Program-made: the position numbers and the translations under genes
Notes under the pieces: model-generated
Databases searched by the model: none
Told to the model about the DNA's origin: nothing
Seen by the model: the letters and a program-made list of their open reading frames with translations, nothing else
In this document: positions 5,767 to 11,590 of the stretch, piece after piece
How positions within the stretch are numbered: the stretch's first letter is position 1
Layout of the letters: each line of letters begins with the position of its first letter
IMG/VR virus record: IMGVR_UViG_3300001750_000025
Location: 1 to 23,736 of that record
Strand: one strand, 5' to 3'
Source: a virus
DNA: 23,736 nucleotides

Positions 5767-5795
5767 TTGACAAGCCCCGAAAAATTTTGTAGAAA
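5767..5795 (+). promoter_or_regulatory. Candidate sigma-70 promoter
   Basis: A perfect TTGACA (5767-5772), 17-bp spacer and TAGAAA (5790-5795, 4 of 6). It sits in AT-rich DNA at the right end of the gene-free region and points at the long rightward gene series. A second -10-like TATAAT lies at 5884-5889 without a clear -35. Confidence 0.5.
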
Positions 5796-5907
5796 AAATC
5801 CAACCTTGTCGTCTTGGCAATCCGAGGCGTTAAGTTGCAACCAAGGTGAGGCGGGGGGTGTCAGAAAAGATGCTCCTCGCCGCTATAATAAGGAAGGTAA
5901 ACCCCGC

Positions 5908-6285
5908 ATGTCTGGATTCAGCTTATCGACTCTTGAGAAGAGGTCCCCCACTATTGTTTTTGAGATATTCATTTCGGGAGACATGACTGAATGTAAATCT
6001 ATTTTGCAGGCTAGAGCAGCGAGTGGTGCTTGTTATTCTGTTGAGAAGACAGAATTCATTTATACTGGTGGCAGGGAGTCTGGTTGTGTTGTGAGGCTTA
6101 TAAATTATCCAAGATTCCCTAAAACCCATGAGGAATTAGAAGATGAGGCTATTCAACTGGCACATTATCTTTTGGAGAGGTTAATTCAGGGGTCGTGTAG
6201 TGTTGTTGGTCCCAAGGAAACTATCTGGATCACCCGTAGAAAGGAAGACGCAAGAGAAATAATGAGTGAGGAAAACCCAGCATGA
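5908..6285 (+). CDS. Hypothetical protein, 125 residues
   Basis: Begins MSGFSLSTLEKRSPTIVFE. The ATG at 5908 has AAGGAAGG about 10 nt upstream; the open frame continues back to 5563 through the repeat region, which I treat as non-coding. The sequence looks like a small alpha/beta domain, with a repeated beta-rich layout (TIVFEIFISGD, CVVRLINYP, ETIWITRR) around helical stretches. It starts the long rightward accessory series and overlaps the next start by 4 bp (ATGA). Not recognised. Confidence 0.65.
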   Translation: MSGFSLSTLEKRSPTIVFEIFISGDMTECKSILQARAASGACYSVEKTEFIYTGGRESGCVVRLINYPRFPKTHEELEDEAIQLAHYLLERLIQGSCSVVGPKETIWITRRKEDAREIMSEENPA

Positions 6286-6485
6286 AGAAGGACAGAGGCT
6301 TCATAGTTAAAAAGAGGACCTACGACTATAAATGCGGCCACAGAAGGGCTATGAGGGCCTGTATAGCTTGGTTATATAGGCGGTCAGATCAGATGTCTGA
6401 TCCCCATGCCAAACAGATCCTTAATTCTGCGGCATTTTCTTTGGGAGTTGAGGTTAAAAAGATCAAGAAAGGAATCTCCGCATGA
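6282..6485 (+). CDS. Small basic protein, 67 residues
   Basis: Begins MKKDRGFIVKKRTYDYKC. Coupled by ATGA overlaps on both sides. It is highly basic (many Lys/Arg, e.g. KCGHRRAMRACIAWLYRRSD) and probably helical, with a C-G-H and a second Cys in the middle. It could bind nucleic acid, but this is only a charge-based guess. Confidence 0.6.
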   Translation: MKKDRGFIVKKRTYDYKCGHRRAMRACIAWLYRRSDQMSDPHAKQILNSAAFSLGVEVKKIKKGISA

Positions 6486-6847
6486 ATCTTTTCAGTCTTG
6501 GTTGGTTCAGAAGCTCTTCTGGTCAGGTACTGCCATGGAAGATTGATTGTGATGCCCTGACTTCGAAAGACTGGCACTGCATTGCCACTATCATTGCCCA
6601 TTCTATCCAGTTCTCAGAGGTTGAGGGGGTTCCTAAGGGTGGGTTGGCCTTAGCAGATGCTTTAATGGAGTATAGGAGTGAGGGTGCGGGGCTTTTGATT
6701 GTCGATGATGTCCTTACTACCGGCAAGAGCATGGAGGAATTGAGGGGAGATAGGGATGCAACTGGGATTGTTTTGTTTGCTAGAGGGTCTTGTCCGGACT
6801 GGGTGAAGCCCCTTTTCACATTAGATTGGGAATTTAGGGGATATTAA
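6482..6847 (+). CDS. Phosphoribosyltransferase-like protein
   Basis: 121 residues beginning MNLFSLGWFRSSSGQVLPW. Residues 71-83 (LLIVDDVLTTGKS) fit the PRPP-binding signature of type I phosphoribosyltransferases, with the two acidic residues and the TTGKS loop intact. Upstream, VPKGGLALADAL (50-61) resembles the region around the flexible loop of orotate phosphoribosyltransferases. Family members transfer ribose-5-phosphate from PRPP to a base. At 121 residues it is much shorter than a full enzyme (about 180-210), so it may be a minimal enzyme or a PRPP/nucleotide-binding remnant. Coupled to the upstream gene by ATGA. Substrate cannot be told. The 10-mer TGCGGGGCTT occurs at 6685-6694. Confidence 0.75.
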   Translation: MNLFSLGWFRSSSGQVLPWKIDCDALTSKDWHCIATIIAHSIQFSEVEGVPKGGLALADALMEYRSEGAGLLIVDDVLTTGKSMEELRGDRDATGIVLFARGSCPDWVKPLFTLDWEFRGY

Positions 6848-7069
6848 ATGCCATACACATTAAACATGGAAGAATCTTTTGCTTGCAACTGTATTGGGCC
6901 ACAGAATGGAGAGCCTCTATGTCCTTGTATGATGCGGGGCGTTGAGATTGTTAACGGGAGGTATATCAAGAAGACTGATCTTGGTCCTGTTGAGCCTCAG
7001 CTAGGGGCTGCTAAGGATATATTAAAGGAATATAGTTGGGCTCTTGATAAACTGGGGGAAGAGGACTAG
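6848..7069 (+). CDS. Cys-rich small protein
   Basis: 73 residues beginning MPYTLNMEESFACNCIGP. The N-terminal part has a cluster of cysteines (CNC, then CPC near residues 25-27) able to bind a metal ion, followed by a helical tail (GAAKDILKEYSWALDKLGEED). The start lies directly after the preceding stop, with GGGGAT upstream. It opens a set of four adjacent Cys-containing small genes. Family not recognised. Confidence 0.6.
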   Translation: MPYTLNMEESFACNCIGPQNGEPLCPCMMRGVEIVNGRYIKKTDLGPVEPQLGAAKDILKEYSWALDKLGEED

Positions 7070-7072
7070 GAG

Positions 7073-7261
7073 ATGGAATTTTTAAAATGGGTTCGGAGTT
7101 TTAGGTGTAAGCATGATGAGCTTACTGAAGAGCATTATGAATATGACATACTCCCTATCTCGATGATGGGAAATTCTGGACGTGTCGAGGGTGTTAGGTT
7201 TGTTTGTCTGAGGTGTGGAGAATCTAAGGGGAGTGTGGTTGAGAAGGTTCACTGGGATTGA
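7073..7261 (+). CDS. Small zinc-ribbon-like protein
   Basis: 62 residues beginning MEFLKWVRSFRCKHDELTE. RCKH near the start and VCLRCG near residue 44 form a C-x-H ... C-x2-C arrangement typical of small zinc ribbons. GAGGA is 7 nt before the ATG. The 7433-7660 product has the same layout (C-x-H ... VCLDCG), suggesting two diverged copies of one fold. Function unknown; such ribbons often contact nucleic acid or protein. Confidence 0.6.
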   Translation: MEFLKWVRSFRCKHDELTEEHYEYDILPISMMGNSGRVEGVRFVCLRCGESKGSVVEKVHWD

Positions 7262-7270
7262 GAGGGTACA

Positions 7271-7411
7271 GTGTTTAAACTAATGTTGGCTTATGTCATA
7301 GAGAATTCAGTCCGTAAGTTCAGGCGTAGTCTGTGCGGAGTTTTGGGTCACAAGTTTGAGGGGCACCCCGATAGGAAGAGAAAATGCGCTAGATGCGGGG
7401 GTTGGAAATGA
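7271..7411 (+). CDS. DUF1660-like small zinc protein
   Basis: 46 residues from GTG 7271 (beginning VFKLMLAYVIENSVRKFRR) with AGAGGG 4 nt upstream; an ATG at 7283 is an alternative. The pattern LCGVLGHKFEGHP...KCARCGGW matches my memory of the phage DUF1660 family: a Cys, a conserved GH, a short gap, then C-x2-C-G at the end. Family function is unknown. It lies between two similar zinc-ribbon-like genes. Confidence 0.55.
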   Translation: MFKLMLAYVIENSVRKFRRSLCGVLGHKFEGHPDRKRKCARCGGWK

Positions 7412-7432
7412 GGGAAGAAATAATCTCTGATT

Positions 7433-7660
7433 ATGGATGGGAATGAAATGACCATTAAGGATATTTTAAGAAAGCCATTGGATTTAGTGAATCAGCGCTA
7501 TATCTGCGCTCATCTAGATCATGAAGTCCAACAGTTTAGAAGAGTTGTCCAGCATACCAGCGAGGGCGACGTTGTGGCATCTGGTTCTCATGTGGTTTGT
7601 CTGGATTGCGGCAAGGTTATGACAGTTCTGTCGAAAGAGACGAAGGTTGAAGCCCCTTAG
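7433..7660 (+). CDS. Small zinc-ribbon-like protein
   Basis: 75 residues beginning MDGNEMTIKDILRKPLDL. An ATG at 7448 (the sixth codon) is an equally possible start, with GGGA upstream. YICAHLDHEV and VVCLDCGKV give a C-x-H ... C-x2-C metal site like that in 7073-7261. A terminator-like hairpin and a promoter-like element follow, so it ends this transcription unit. Function unknown. Confidence 0.6.
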   Translation: MDGNEMTIKDILRKPLDLVNQRYICAHLDHEVQQFRRVVQHTSEGDVVASGSHVVCLDCGKVMTVLSKETKVEAP

Positions 7661-7662
7661 TT

Positions 7663-7697
7663 GCGGGTGTCCCGCCAAAATTTCGCCGAATTTTTTT
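7663..7697 (+). terminator. Terminator-like hairpin overlapping the next promoter element
   Basis: GCGGG (7663-7667), loop TGT, CCCGC (7671-7675), starting 2 bp after the stop at 7660. A second weak stem AAAATT/AATTTT and a seven-T run (7691-7697) follow and belong also to promoter-like copy A, so end and start signals are interleaved. Confidence 0.45.
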
Positions 7698-7711
7698 GCC
7701 ACAATTATAAT
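7676..7711 (+). promoter_or_regulatory. Promoter-like conserved element, copy A
   Basis: CAAAATTTCGCCGAATT, a T-run, then TTGCCACAATTATAAT. It shares 28 of 35 positions with copy B at 12138-12173. TATAAT (7706-7711) would be a perfect -10; the -35-equivalent TCGCCG is poor. It precedes a structured leader and the 7872-8087 gene. Confidence 0.55.
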
Positions 7712-7723
7712 ATGTGAATTCCC

Positions 7724-7855
7724 CATCCAGTGATCGACCCCCATTGAGGCCCTTAGCAAGGGAATGGTAGCTCTGCCCCGTTTAAGCAAGCCAAGAGAGA
7801 GTGGGGACTGGATGAGGAAGAACCTGCCGGTGGGAGTAGCTGCTCTCATCGGCAG
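7724..7855 (+). ncRNA. Structured mRNA leader, candidate cis-regulatory RNA
   Basis: CATCCAGT (7724-7731) pairs with ACTGGATG (7807-7814) and encloses a hairpin with CCATT/AATGG and CCCTT-AGC-AAGGG (7741-7767) and a possible CCCC/GGGG pairing. A separate 13-bp uninterrupted stem (7824-7836 with 7843-7855, two G-U pairs, loop TAGCTG) ends 4 nt before AAGGAG. This could be a riboswitch-like or protein-bound leader; no known class recognised. An open frame (from 7764) crosses it, so coding cannot be fully excluded. Confidence 0.5.
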
Positions 7856-7871
7856 TCCCAAGGAGATTACT

Positions 7872-8087
7872 GTGAACAAATACTGGAAGTCAGAAGCGCG
7901 TCATTGGCGGAATGAGGCCATATATCAGTTCGTCATGAATTATCGTCCTATAGGCCCTACTGACGGGGAAAGGGAATTGCGACAAGCTATATCCCATTAT
8001 GGGATTGAGGACCACGAGTTTGACCGTGAAAAGGTCAAACAGAGGCTTGTTGATTCCGGGGTTAAGCCCAAAGTGGAGTTGGCTTAA
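7872..8087 (+). CDS. Hypothetical protein, 71 residues
   Basis: Starts at GTG 7872 (VNKYWKSEARHWRNEA) with AAGGAG 6 nt upstream; the in-frame extension to 7764 is the structured leader. Helical and basic N-terminal half, then a charged helical C-terminus (EFDREKVKQRLVDSGVK). The same GGAGATTAC spacing sequence precedes the start of the 12190 gene, which also follows a copy of the promoter-like element. Function unknown. Confidence 0.65.
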   Translation: MNKYWKSEARHWRNEAIYQFVMNYRPIGPTDGERELRQAISHYGIEDHEFDREKVKQRLVDSGVKPKVELA

Positions 8088-8245
8088 TGGTTGACCCCAA
8101 AGACATTGTTTTAACCCCATTACAAGAAAAAATCCTGATTGCTATCCACGACGAGGAAACCGTCCCAGCGACCAACGAGAATATTGAGGCGCTGAACTTC
8201 CTGATGGCTATTGGGTTTATAGAGAAGAAGGAGGAGAAGTCTTGA
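8087..8245 (+). CDS. Hypothetical protein, 52 residues
   Basis: The ATG at 8087 overlaps the TAA of the preceding gene (TAATG). Begins MVDPKDIVLTPLQEKILIA; the order of a short helix, NENIEALNFLMAIGFIEKKEEK, looks like a small helical, possibly winged-helix-type domain. A GGAGG site for the next gene lies in its last codons. Function unknown. Confidence 0.6.
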   Translation: MVDPKDIVLTPLQEKILIAIHDEETVPATNENIEALNFLMAIGFIEKKEEKS

Positions 8246-8592
8246 AGGAATGGCCTGAAGATCCCATTGAGACAGTGGACCTTGAAGATTTGGTGGAACC
8301 AATAGTTAAAAGTCTTTTGTCAGCTTATGATATTGAACGAAAATCTTTATCAGCTATTCCCTATTCAGGATACAACATTGGTGGAGAGGAATTGATATCT
8401 GGTTCATCCCCAGAGGAGATGCTGAGACCGGAGGATCTTAGAATAGCATGGCAGAATGGCAAAATGGCTTATCACGCTCTCTTCAGCATTGCGGTGCAAT
8501 TGGGGATCGAACAGGGTCGTAGGCTGGAGAGGAAAAGATGGTTTTCTCTCATTGATGCTGCCAAGACGTCTTTGGAGGGTATGAAGAAATGA
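8242..8592 (+). CDS. Hypothetical protein, 116 residues
   Basis: Starts at a TTG (8242) overlapping the previous stop as TTGA; the preceding AAGGAGGAG is one of the best ribosome sites in the window and decides the start. Begins with Met-KEWPEDPIETVDLEDLVEP. The N-terminal half is acidic; the C-terminal half is helical (AYHALFSIAVQLGIEQGRRLERKRW). Coupled to the next gene by ATGA. Not recognised. Confidence 0.65.
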   Translation: MKEWPEDPIETVDLEDLVEPIVKSLLSAYDIERKSLSAIPYSGYNIGGEELISGSSPEEMLRPEDLRIAWQNGKMAYHALFSIAVQLGIEQGRRLERKRWFSLIDAAKTSLEGMKK

Positions 8593-8828
8593 AAACAACT
8601 ATTACCAGAGTGTATTTCAGACACTACGCAGACGAGAGCCAGATAGGCAGCATATTTGGGTATAGCCTTCAACATGTCCCCAGAAAAGATGATGTTGTAA
8701 AGATTGACGAAACTGGGGACGCTAAATGGATGGTCAGACAAATTGATCACGAAGTAAACAAATCTGGTGGAACTTGTGTTCACGATATCCTTGTGGGAGT
8801 TACGGCATTCCCTTCAACGAAATTCTAA
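8589..8828 (+). CDS. Hypothetical protein, 79 residues
   Basis: Begins MKTTITRVYFRHYADESQIG. ATGA overlap with the preceding gene and GGAGGG upstream. Predominantly beta-type sequence (VKIDETGDAKWMVRQIDHEV), with one Cys-His pair near the end (TCVHDILVG). It could be a small beta-barrel. Function unknown. Confidence 0.6.
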   Translation: MKTTITRVYFRHYADESQIGSIFGYSLQHVPRKDDVVKIDETGDAKWMVRQIDHEVNKSGGTCVHDILVGVTAFPSTKF

Positions 8829-8849
8829 GGTGGATTGGAGAATGATCTA

Positions 8850-9053
8850 ATGGGAATTCAGGATGATGTGTTTGATATACGTGCGGAGCTTGAAGAAAAA
8901 TCCACCCCAGAGGTGGTTCAAGCATTTGATGAGTTTACCGAATGGGCTTGGAAGCAGGAGTATGACTTAGGGACTGCTCGAGGGATTCTTATTGATATTG
9001 GGAGAGGAATTATGTCTTTAAAGAAGATAGAAAAGATGATGAAAGACGGTTAG
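8850..9053 (+). CDS. Hypothetical helical protein, 67 residues
   Basis: Begins MGIQDDVFDIRAELEEKST. The ATG at 8850 has GGAG 9 nt upstream; a TTG at 8835 would add five residues but sits too close to its AAGGTGG. Helical, acidic with two Trp in the middle (FDEFTEWAWKQEYDLG) and a Lys-rich end. Function unknown. Confidence 0.55.
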   Translation: MGIQDDVFDIRAELEEKSTPEVVQAFDEFTEWAWKQEYDLGTARGILIDIGRGIMSLKKIEKMMKDG

Positions 9054-9057
9054 AAAA

Positions 9058-9192
9058 ATGGATAGCATGATTGTCACTTTCATTTTCTCTGGAATATTTA
9101 TTCTTGCAATGAAAAATAACTGGGAATTTACTGCCTTAGTATTCGGCATTGGAACCTTAATTGTAGGTTGTGAAACGGCTGGTGTGAGATGA
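9058..9192 (+). CDS. Two-helix membrane peptide, 44 residues
   Basis: Begins MDSMIVTFIFSGIFILAMK; a second hydrophobic stretch (TALVFGIGTLIVG) follows a short NNWEF loop. It starts 4 bp after the preceding stop and its TGA overlaps the ATG of the next gene (ATGA). The ribosome site is weak. Fits the many tiny membrane proteins of the window; no function known. Confidence 0.55.
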   Translation: MDSMIVTFIFSGIFILAMKNNWEFTALVFGIGTLIVGCETAGVR

Positions 9193-9536
9193 ACCTGTAC
9201 AGCATTGTCAAAACTAAAAATCGTGTTGGTTATCATGCTGGAATGATTCCTTCTGGCACCCGTGGAATGATTGTTGAGGTATATGCTGACGGCAAGGCTT
9301 GTGAGGTTGAGTTTCATGATGGCATAACAGTGACTATGGATTCAACCAATGTAGAGGTTGTAGAGGATCATGTTGGTGTCCTTAAAGACAAGATAGATGG
9401 CTTGGAGTCAGAGTTGTATTGTCTTATTGCGGCTATAGCTAGGAGATACAACGGTGATGCTGAGATAGAAACTCTCTATCGATTTGTTGAGGACAATTTT
9501 CCCAAGGCTTGGGCAGAACTAACAAGGAGAGATTAA
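9189..9536 (+). CDS. Hypothetical protein with DUF4926-like N-terminus
   Basis: 115 residues beginning MNLYSIVKTKNRVGYHAG. The stretch IPSGTRGMIVEVYADG then ACEVEFHDG (about residues 20-46) resembles the small beta-barrel of DUF4926-type proteins, which carry G-x-V-V-E-V ... G ... Y-E-V-E-F. The rest is helical (GVLKDKIDGLESELYCLIAA), with a charged end. Coupled by ATGA to the preceding gene. The assignment is from memory of the pattern only; the family itself has no certain function here. Confidence 0.6.
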   Translation: MNLYSIVKTKNRVGYHAGMIPSGTRGMIVEVYADGKACEVEFHDGITVTMDSTNVEVVEDHVGVLKDKIDGLESELYCLIAAIARRYNGDAEIETLYRFVEDNFPKAWAELTRRD

Positions 9537-9541
9537 ATGGG

Positions 9542-9715
9542 GTGGGGAATAGCAGAAGAAGGATACACATCCTTCGGATGTTTCTATTTGCTGGCCTTTT
9601 TATAGGCTTAGGTCTTTCTGACATTGGGCGTGGCCTAAAGTGTATTGCTGAGGTTTTAAAGGAGAGAAAAGATGAGAAAGACATACGCAGGAATTGGCAG
9701 TCGCCAGACACCTGA
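9542..9715 (+). CDS. Small membrane protein overlapping the next gene
   Basis: A 57-residue frame from GTG 9542: basic N-terminus (VGNSRRRIHILRM), one hydrophobic helix (FLFAGLFIGLGL), then a charged helix. AAGGAGAG upstream could serve either this GTG (10 nt) or an ATG at 9537 in another frame that gives only 22 residues. An ATG at 9578 is a shorter alternative, following an AAGGAT/ATCCTT inverted repeat. It overlaps the SLOG-like gene by 44 bp, so its last 14 residues may be incidental. Confidence 0.4.
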   Translation: MGNSRRRIHILRMFLFAGLFIGLGLSDIGRGLKCIAEVLKERKDEKDIRRNWQSPDT

Positions 9716-10154
9716 TCGGATCCTTAAGATAATGAAGCAAATGGCTTCTGAGTATGAGGATTCTGGTTGGAAGCTACGTACTGGTGGAGCGGATGGAGCT
9801 GACAATGCCTTTGCAAGCGGTGTTCGGTTAAGATATAATGGAACGGTTTTTCTTCCTTGGACAGGATTTAATAACTGGGACGATAGTCTTTACACCGTAG
9901 CTAATCCAAATGATGATGGTTTTAAGATTGCAGAGAAATATCATCCAGCATGGGGTTGTTGCTCGCCGGCAGTTAAAAGACTCCATGCCAGAAACTCTCA
10001 TATTATTTTGGGATATGACTGTAAATTTCCAGCCGATCTTGTCATTTGTTGGTGCCCAAAAACTCCTCTAGGAGAATACAAAGGCGGAACTGCTCAAGGA
10101 CTCAGGATAGCCGAGGACTACAACATCCCAATAATCAATCTATGGGGTTTGTGA
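9672..10154 (+). CDS. SLOG-like nucleotide-binding protein
   Basis: 160 residues beginning MRKTYAGIGSRQTPDRILK. AGIGSR (6-11) and TGGADGADNAF (37-47) are the paired Gly-rich motifs of the SLOG/DprA-like Rossmann group; DLVICWCPK (122-130) and GGTAQGLRIA (138-147) complete the conserved core as in many tailed-phage relatives. These proteins are thought to bind nucleotides or nucleotide-derived ligands; some SLOG domains in bacterial immunity proteins sense NAD-derived signals. Here the partner and ligand are unknown. AAGGAG 7 nt upstream fixes the start. It is a full-length phage-type protein. A role in countering host nucleotide signalling is only an inference. Confidence 0.75.
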   Translation: MRKTYAGIGSRQTPDRILKIMKQMASEYEDSGWKLRTGGADGADNAFASGVRLRYNGTVFLPWTGFNNWDDSLYTVANPNDDGFKIAEKYHPAWGCCSPAVKRLHARNSHIILGYDCKFPADLVICWCPKTPLGEYKGGTAQGLRIAEDYNIPIINLWGL

Positions 10155-10399
10155 TGACCATAATTATTTATCTCTTAGTTGCAGTTGTCCTATTTGGGTT
10201 ATCTCTAGGTTTTTTCACTACTTGTGAGGATTTCGAGGGAGATGATGCTGTTTTTTTGTTTTCAATCTGCCTGTTTTGGCTTCCGGTTCTGGTTTTAGCT
10301 ATTGTTGCGGGTCTTGTGTGGTGTTGTGTTGCGCCATTCTATTTCATGGGGAAATATGTCGGGGACCAAATGAAAGGAAAAGAAGATGAGACTAAGTGA
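10154..10399 (+). CDS. Two-helix membrane protein, 81 residues
   Basis: Begins MTIIIYLLVAVVLFGLSLG. The ATG overlaps the preceding stop by one base (TGATG). Hydrophobic segments at about 2-19 and 32-58 are separated by an acidic loop (TCEDFEGDDA). The C-terminus is charged (GDQMKGKEDETK). The loop probably faces the opposite side from the charged tail. Unknown function. Confidence 0.6.
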   Translation: MTIIIYLLVAVVLFGLSLGFFTTCEDFEGDDAVFLFSICLFWLPVLVLAIVAGLVWCCVAPFYFMGKYVGDQMKGKEDETK

Positions 10400-10784
10400 A
10401 GGAATGAAGGCCACTTACAAGGTGGATTACCTTGTTGAAACTCTGAAGAAGTTCAGAGAGGAGCATCGCTCCGACTACATCAAAGCGGTAGAGGTCTACC
10501 ACCGTGATCTTAAGAAAGAGCTTTCCGAGTTCTCTAAAAAGATCAACAAATCTAACAAAGATATAAAGTCCCCGGAAGACGTCAAGCCTGTTATGGTTAG
10601 GATTGACCTTGCTACGCCGGAAAACAAGGTGAAGGAGTATGACAAACTCATTAATGTTTTGGACAATAGTGTAGGGGATGATGTTGAACTTGACTCGGTA
10701 GATGCCAATCACATCATCAATGATGACTGGGACTGGATAAAGATGGCCAAGTTCTCAAATGCGGTCTATAGTTCTCGGTACTAA
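10386..10784 (+). CDS. Conserved phage-type hypothetical protein
   Basis: 132 residues beginning MRLSEGMKATYKVDYLVET. AAAGGAAAAG precedes the ATG. Order: N-terminal helix with LKKFREEHRSDYIKAVEVYH, basic helix, then KVKEYDKLINVLDNS-VGDDVELD and DDWDWIKMAKFSNAVY at the end. I remember small phage and mobile-element proteins with the same sequence of motifs (YD-x2-I-x2-L, ELD, W-x-W, SN-x2-Y), always without known function. Overlaps the preceding gene by 14 bp. Confidence 0.65.
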   Translation: MRLSEGMKATYKVDYLVETLKKFREEHRSDYIKAVEVYHRDLKKELSEFSKKINKSNKDIKSPEDVKPVMVRIDLATPENKVKEYDKLINVLDNSVGDDVELDSVDANHIINDDWDWIKMAKFSNAVYSSRY

Positions 10785-10855
10785 GGGTGTTCCGTGGGGC
10801 GGGGCCGGATTCTAAACCTAAGCCCCGGCTGGTTCGATTCCAGCAATGCCCGCCA
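10785..10855 (+). pseudogene. tRNA-like sequence with decayed middle
   Basis: GGGTGTT (10785-10791) pairs with AATGCCC (10845-10851), with two G-U pairs; a complete T arm (GCTGG-TTCGATT-CCAGC, 10828-10844), a G discriminator and an encoded CCA (10853-10855) follow. The middle 36 nt do not form normal D and anticodon arms; CGGGGC pairs with GCCCCG around a 16-nt loop containing TTCTAAA. It begins at the base after the upstream stop. Best read as a degenerate tRNA or a tRNA-like structure. Confidence 0.5.
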
Positions 10856-10867
10856 ATGAGGTGTGAA

Positions 10868-11104
10868 ATGAAGATTAAAGATTTGATCAGAAAATTGAAA
10901 AAACTACCTCCGGAAACTAAGGTTTTGATGTCTAGAGATTCAGAGGGTAACGGGTTTTCATATCTTTACGAGATTTCAGATGGTTTGAAATTCAACGGCG
11001 AAGATATTGGCTTCCCTGAATTAACAGATGAATTAAGGAGTCAGGGCTACAACAAGGAGGATATAATAGAGGGGGAAGAGGTTATTTGCCTCTGGCCTGC
11101 ATAG
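10868..11104 (+). CDS. Small hypothetical protein of a common phage type
   Basis: 78 residues beginning MKIKDLIRKLKKLPPETKV. The ATG at 10868 has GAGGTG 4-5 nt upstream; the longer frame from 10787 crosses the tRNA-like sequence and is not used. MKIKDLI-x-L-x-KL-P-x-T-x-V-x2-S-x-DSEGNGF is a pattern seen in many small phage proteins of unknown role. The remainder is acidic with a Cys near the end. Confidence 0.65.
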   Translation: MKIKDLIRKLKKLPPETKVLMSRDSEGNGFSYLYEISDGLKFNGEDIGFPELTDELRSQGYNKEDIIEGEEVICLWPA

Positions 11105-11106
11105 AA

Positions 11107-11193
11107 ACCCCGGAGGGGTGTAATAGGAGCGAAGCGACTATGACATAGATGCCGATCACCACCTTTTCCAGTTTTAACCTTTGTTTTAACTGG
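11107..11193 (+). promoter_or_regulatory. Two hairpins in the 11105-11204 gap
   Basis: ACCCC-GGA-GGGGT (11107-11119) directly follows the stop at 11104 and may be a weak terminator. CCAGTT (11168-11173) and AACTGG (11188-11193) form a second stem that ends at the GGAG ribosome site of the 11205 gene. No gene seen between them. Confidence 0.45.
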
Positions 11194-11204
11194 AGAAAAG
11201 AAAA

Positions 11205-11543
11205 ATGAGCATTGAACTTAAAATCAAAATCAAACACCTTGCCGAAGAGGCCCGCATAATCCGTAAAGAGGAAAAGAAGGCCAAAGAGCGCAGGGACTAC
11301 CCAACCCTAGATAAACTCCACCATCATCGAATATTTGTGGTTAGGAGAGCGGCAAGAGAAACGCAGCTTGCTTATGCATTTCTGCGTGGTCGTGATTATC
11401 TGACAACGGAGAAGTGTAAGAGAGATAATCGACCAACACCGTATTCCTCAACAAGGAAAGAGGTCGAGCGACTAGTCAAGAAATATGGTGAGCTTGAATC
11501 CGAAACGGTCAGTGGATGTTTATCTAACTGGATCGGGTATTAA
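11205..11543 (+). CDS. Conserved phage-type basic helical protein
   Basis: 112 residues beginning MSIELKIKIKHLAEEARIIR. Highly basic and helical in the first half (KEEKKAKERRD), then HHHRIFVVRRAARETQLAYAFLRGRDY. Phage proteins with the ordering K-x-K-I-K-x-LA-x-EARIIRKEE ... LR-x-H ... LAY-x-FLRGR are familiar to me from many tailed phages, without an assigned function. GGAG lies about 9 nt upstream, just after the hairpin. Confidence 0.65.
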   Translation: MSIELKIKIKHLAEEARIIRKEEKKAKERRDYPTLDKLHHHRIFVVRRAARETQLAYAFLRGRDYLTTEKCKRDNRPTPYSSTRKEVERLVKKYGELESETVSGCLSNWIGY

Positions 11544-11564
11544 TCCTTAGTGGGGCTCGGAGAG

Positions 11565-11590
11565 ACAATCTTTGATTGTGTATTATTTTT
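11565..11590 (+). terminator. Terminator between convergent genes
   Basis: ACAATC (11565-11570), loop TTT, GATTGT (11574-11579), then GTATTATTTTTT. It closes the rightward unit ending at 11543. The T-run covers the stop codon region of the leftward 11583-11798 gene. Confidence 0.65.

Noticed and set aside
5563-5907. Upstream extension of the 5908-6285 frame
   Set aside because: It crosses the repeat region and the TTGACA promoter candidate, and its amino-acid composition changes abruptly at 5908.
7681-7714. Sigma-54-type promoter reading of TTGCCACAATTAT
   Set aside because: The GG-N10-GC pattern with correct spacing is absent in all copies of the element.
10808-10822. Amber-suppressor tRNA reading of the TTCTAAA loop (anticodon CTA)
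   Set aside because: The required 7-nt loop has no paired anticodon stem, and no gene in the window needs UAG readthrough.
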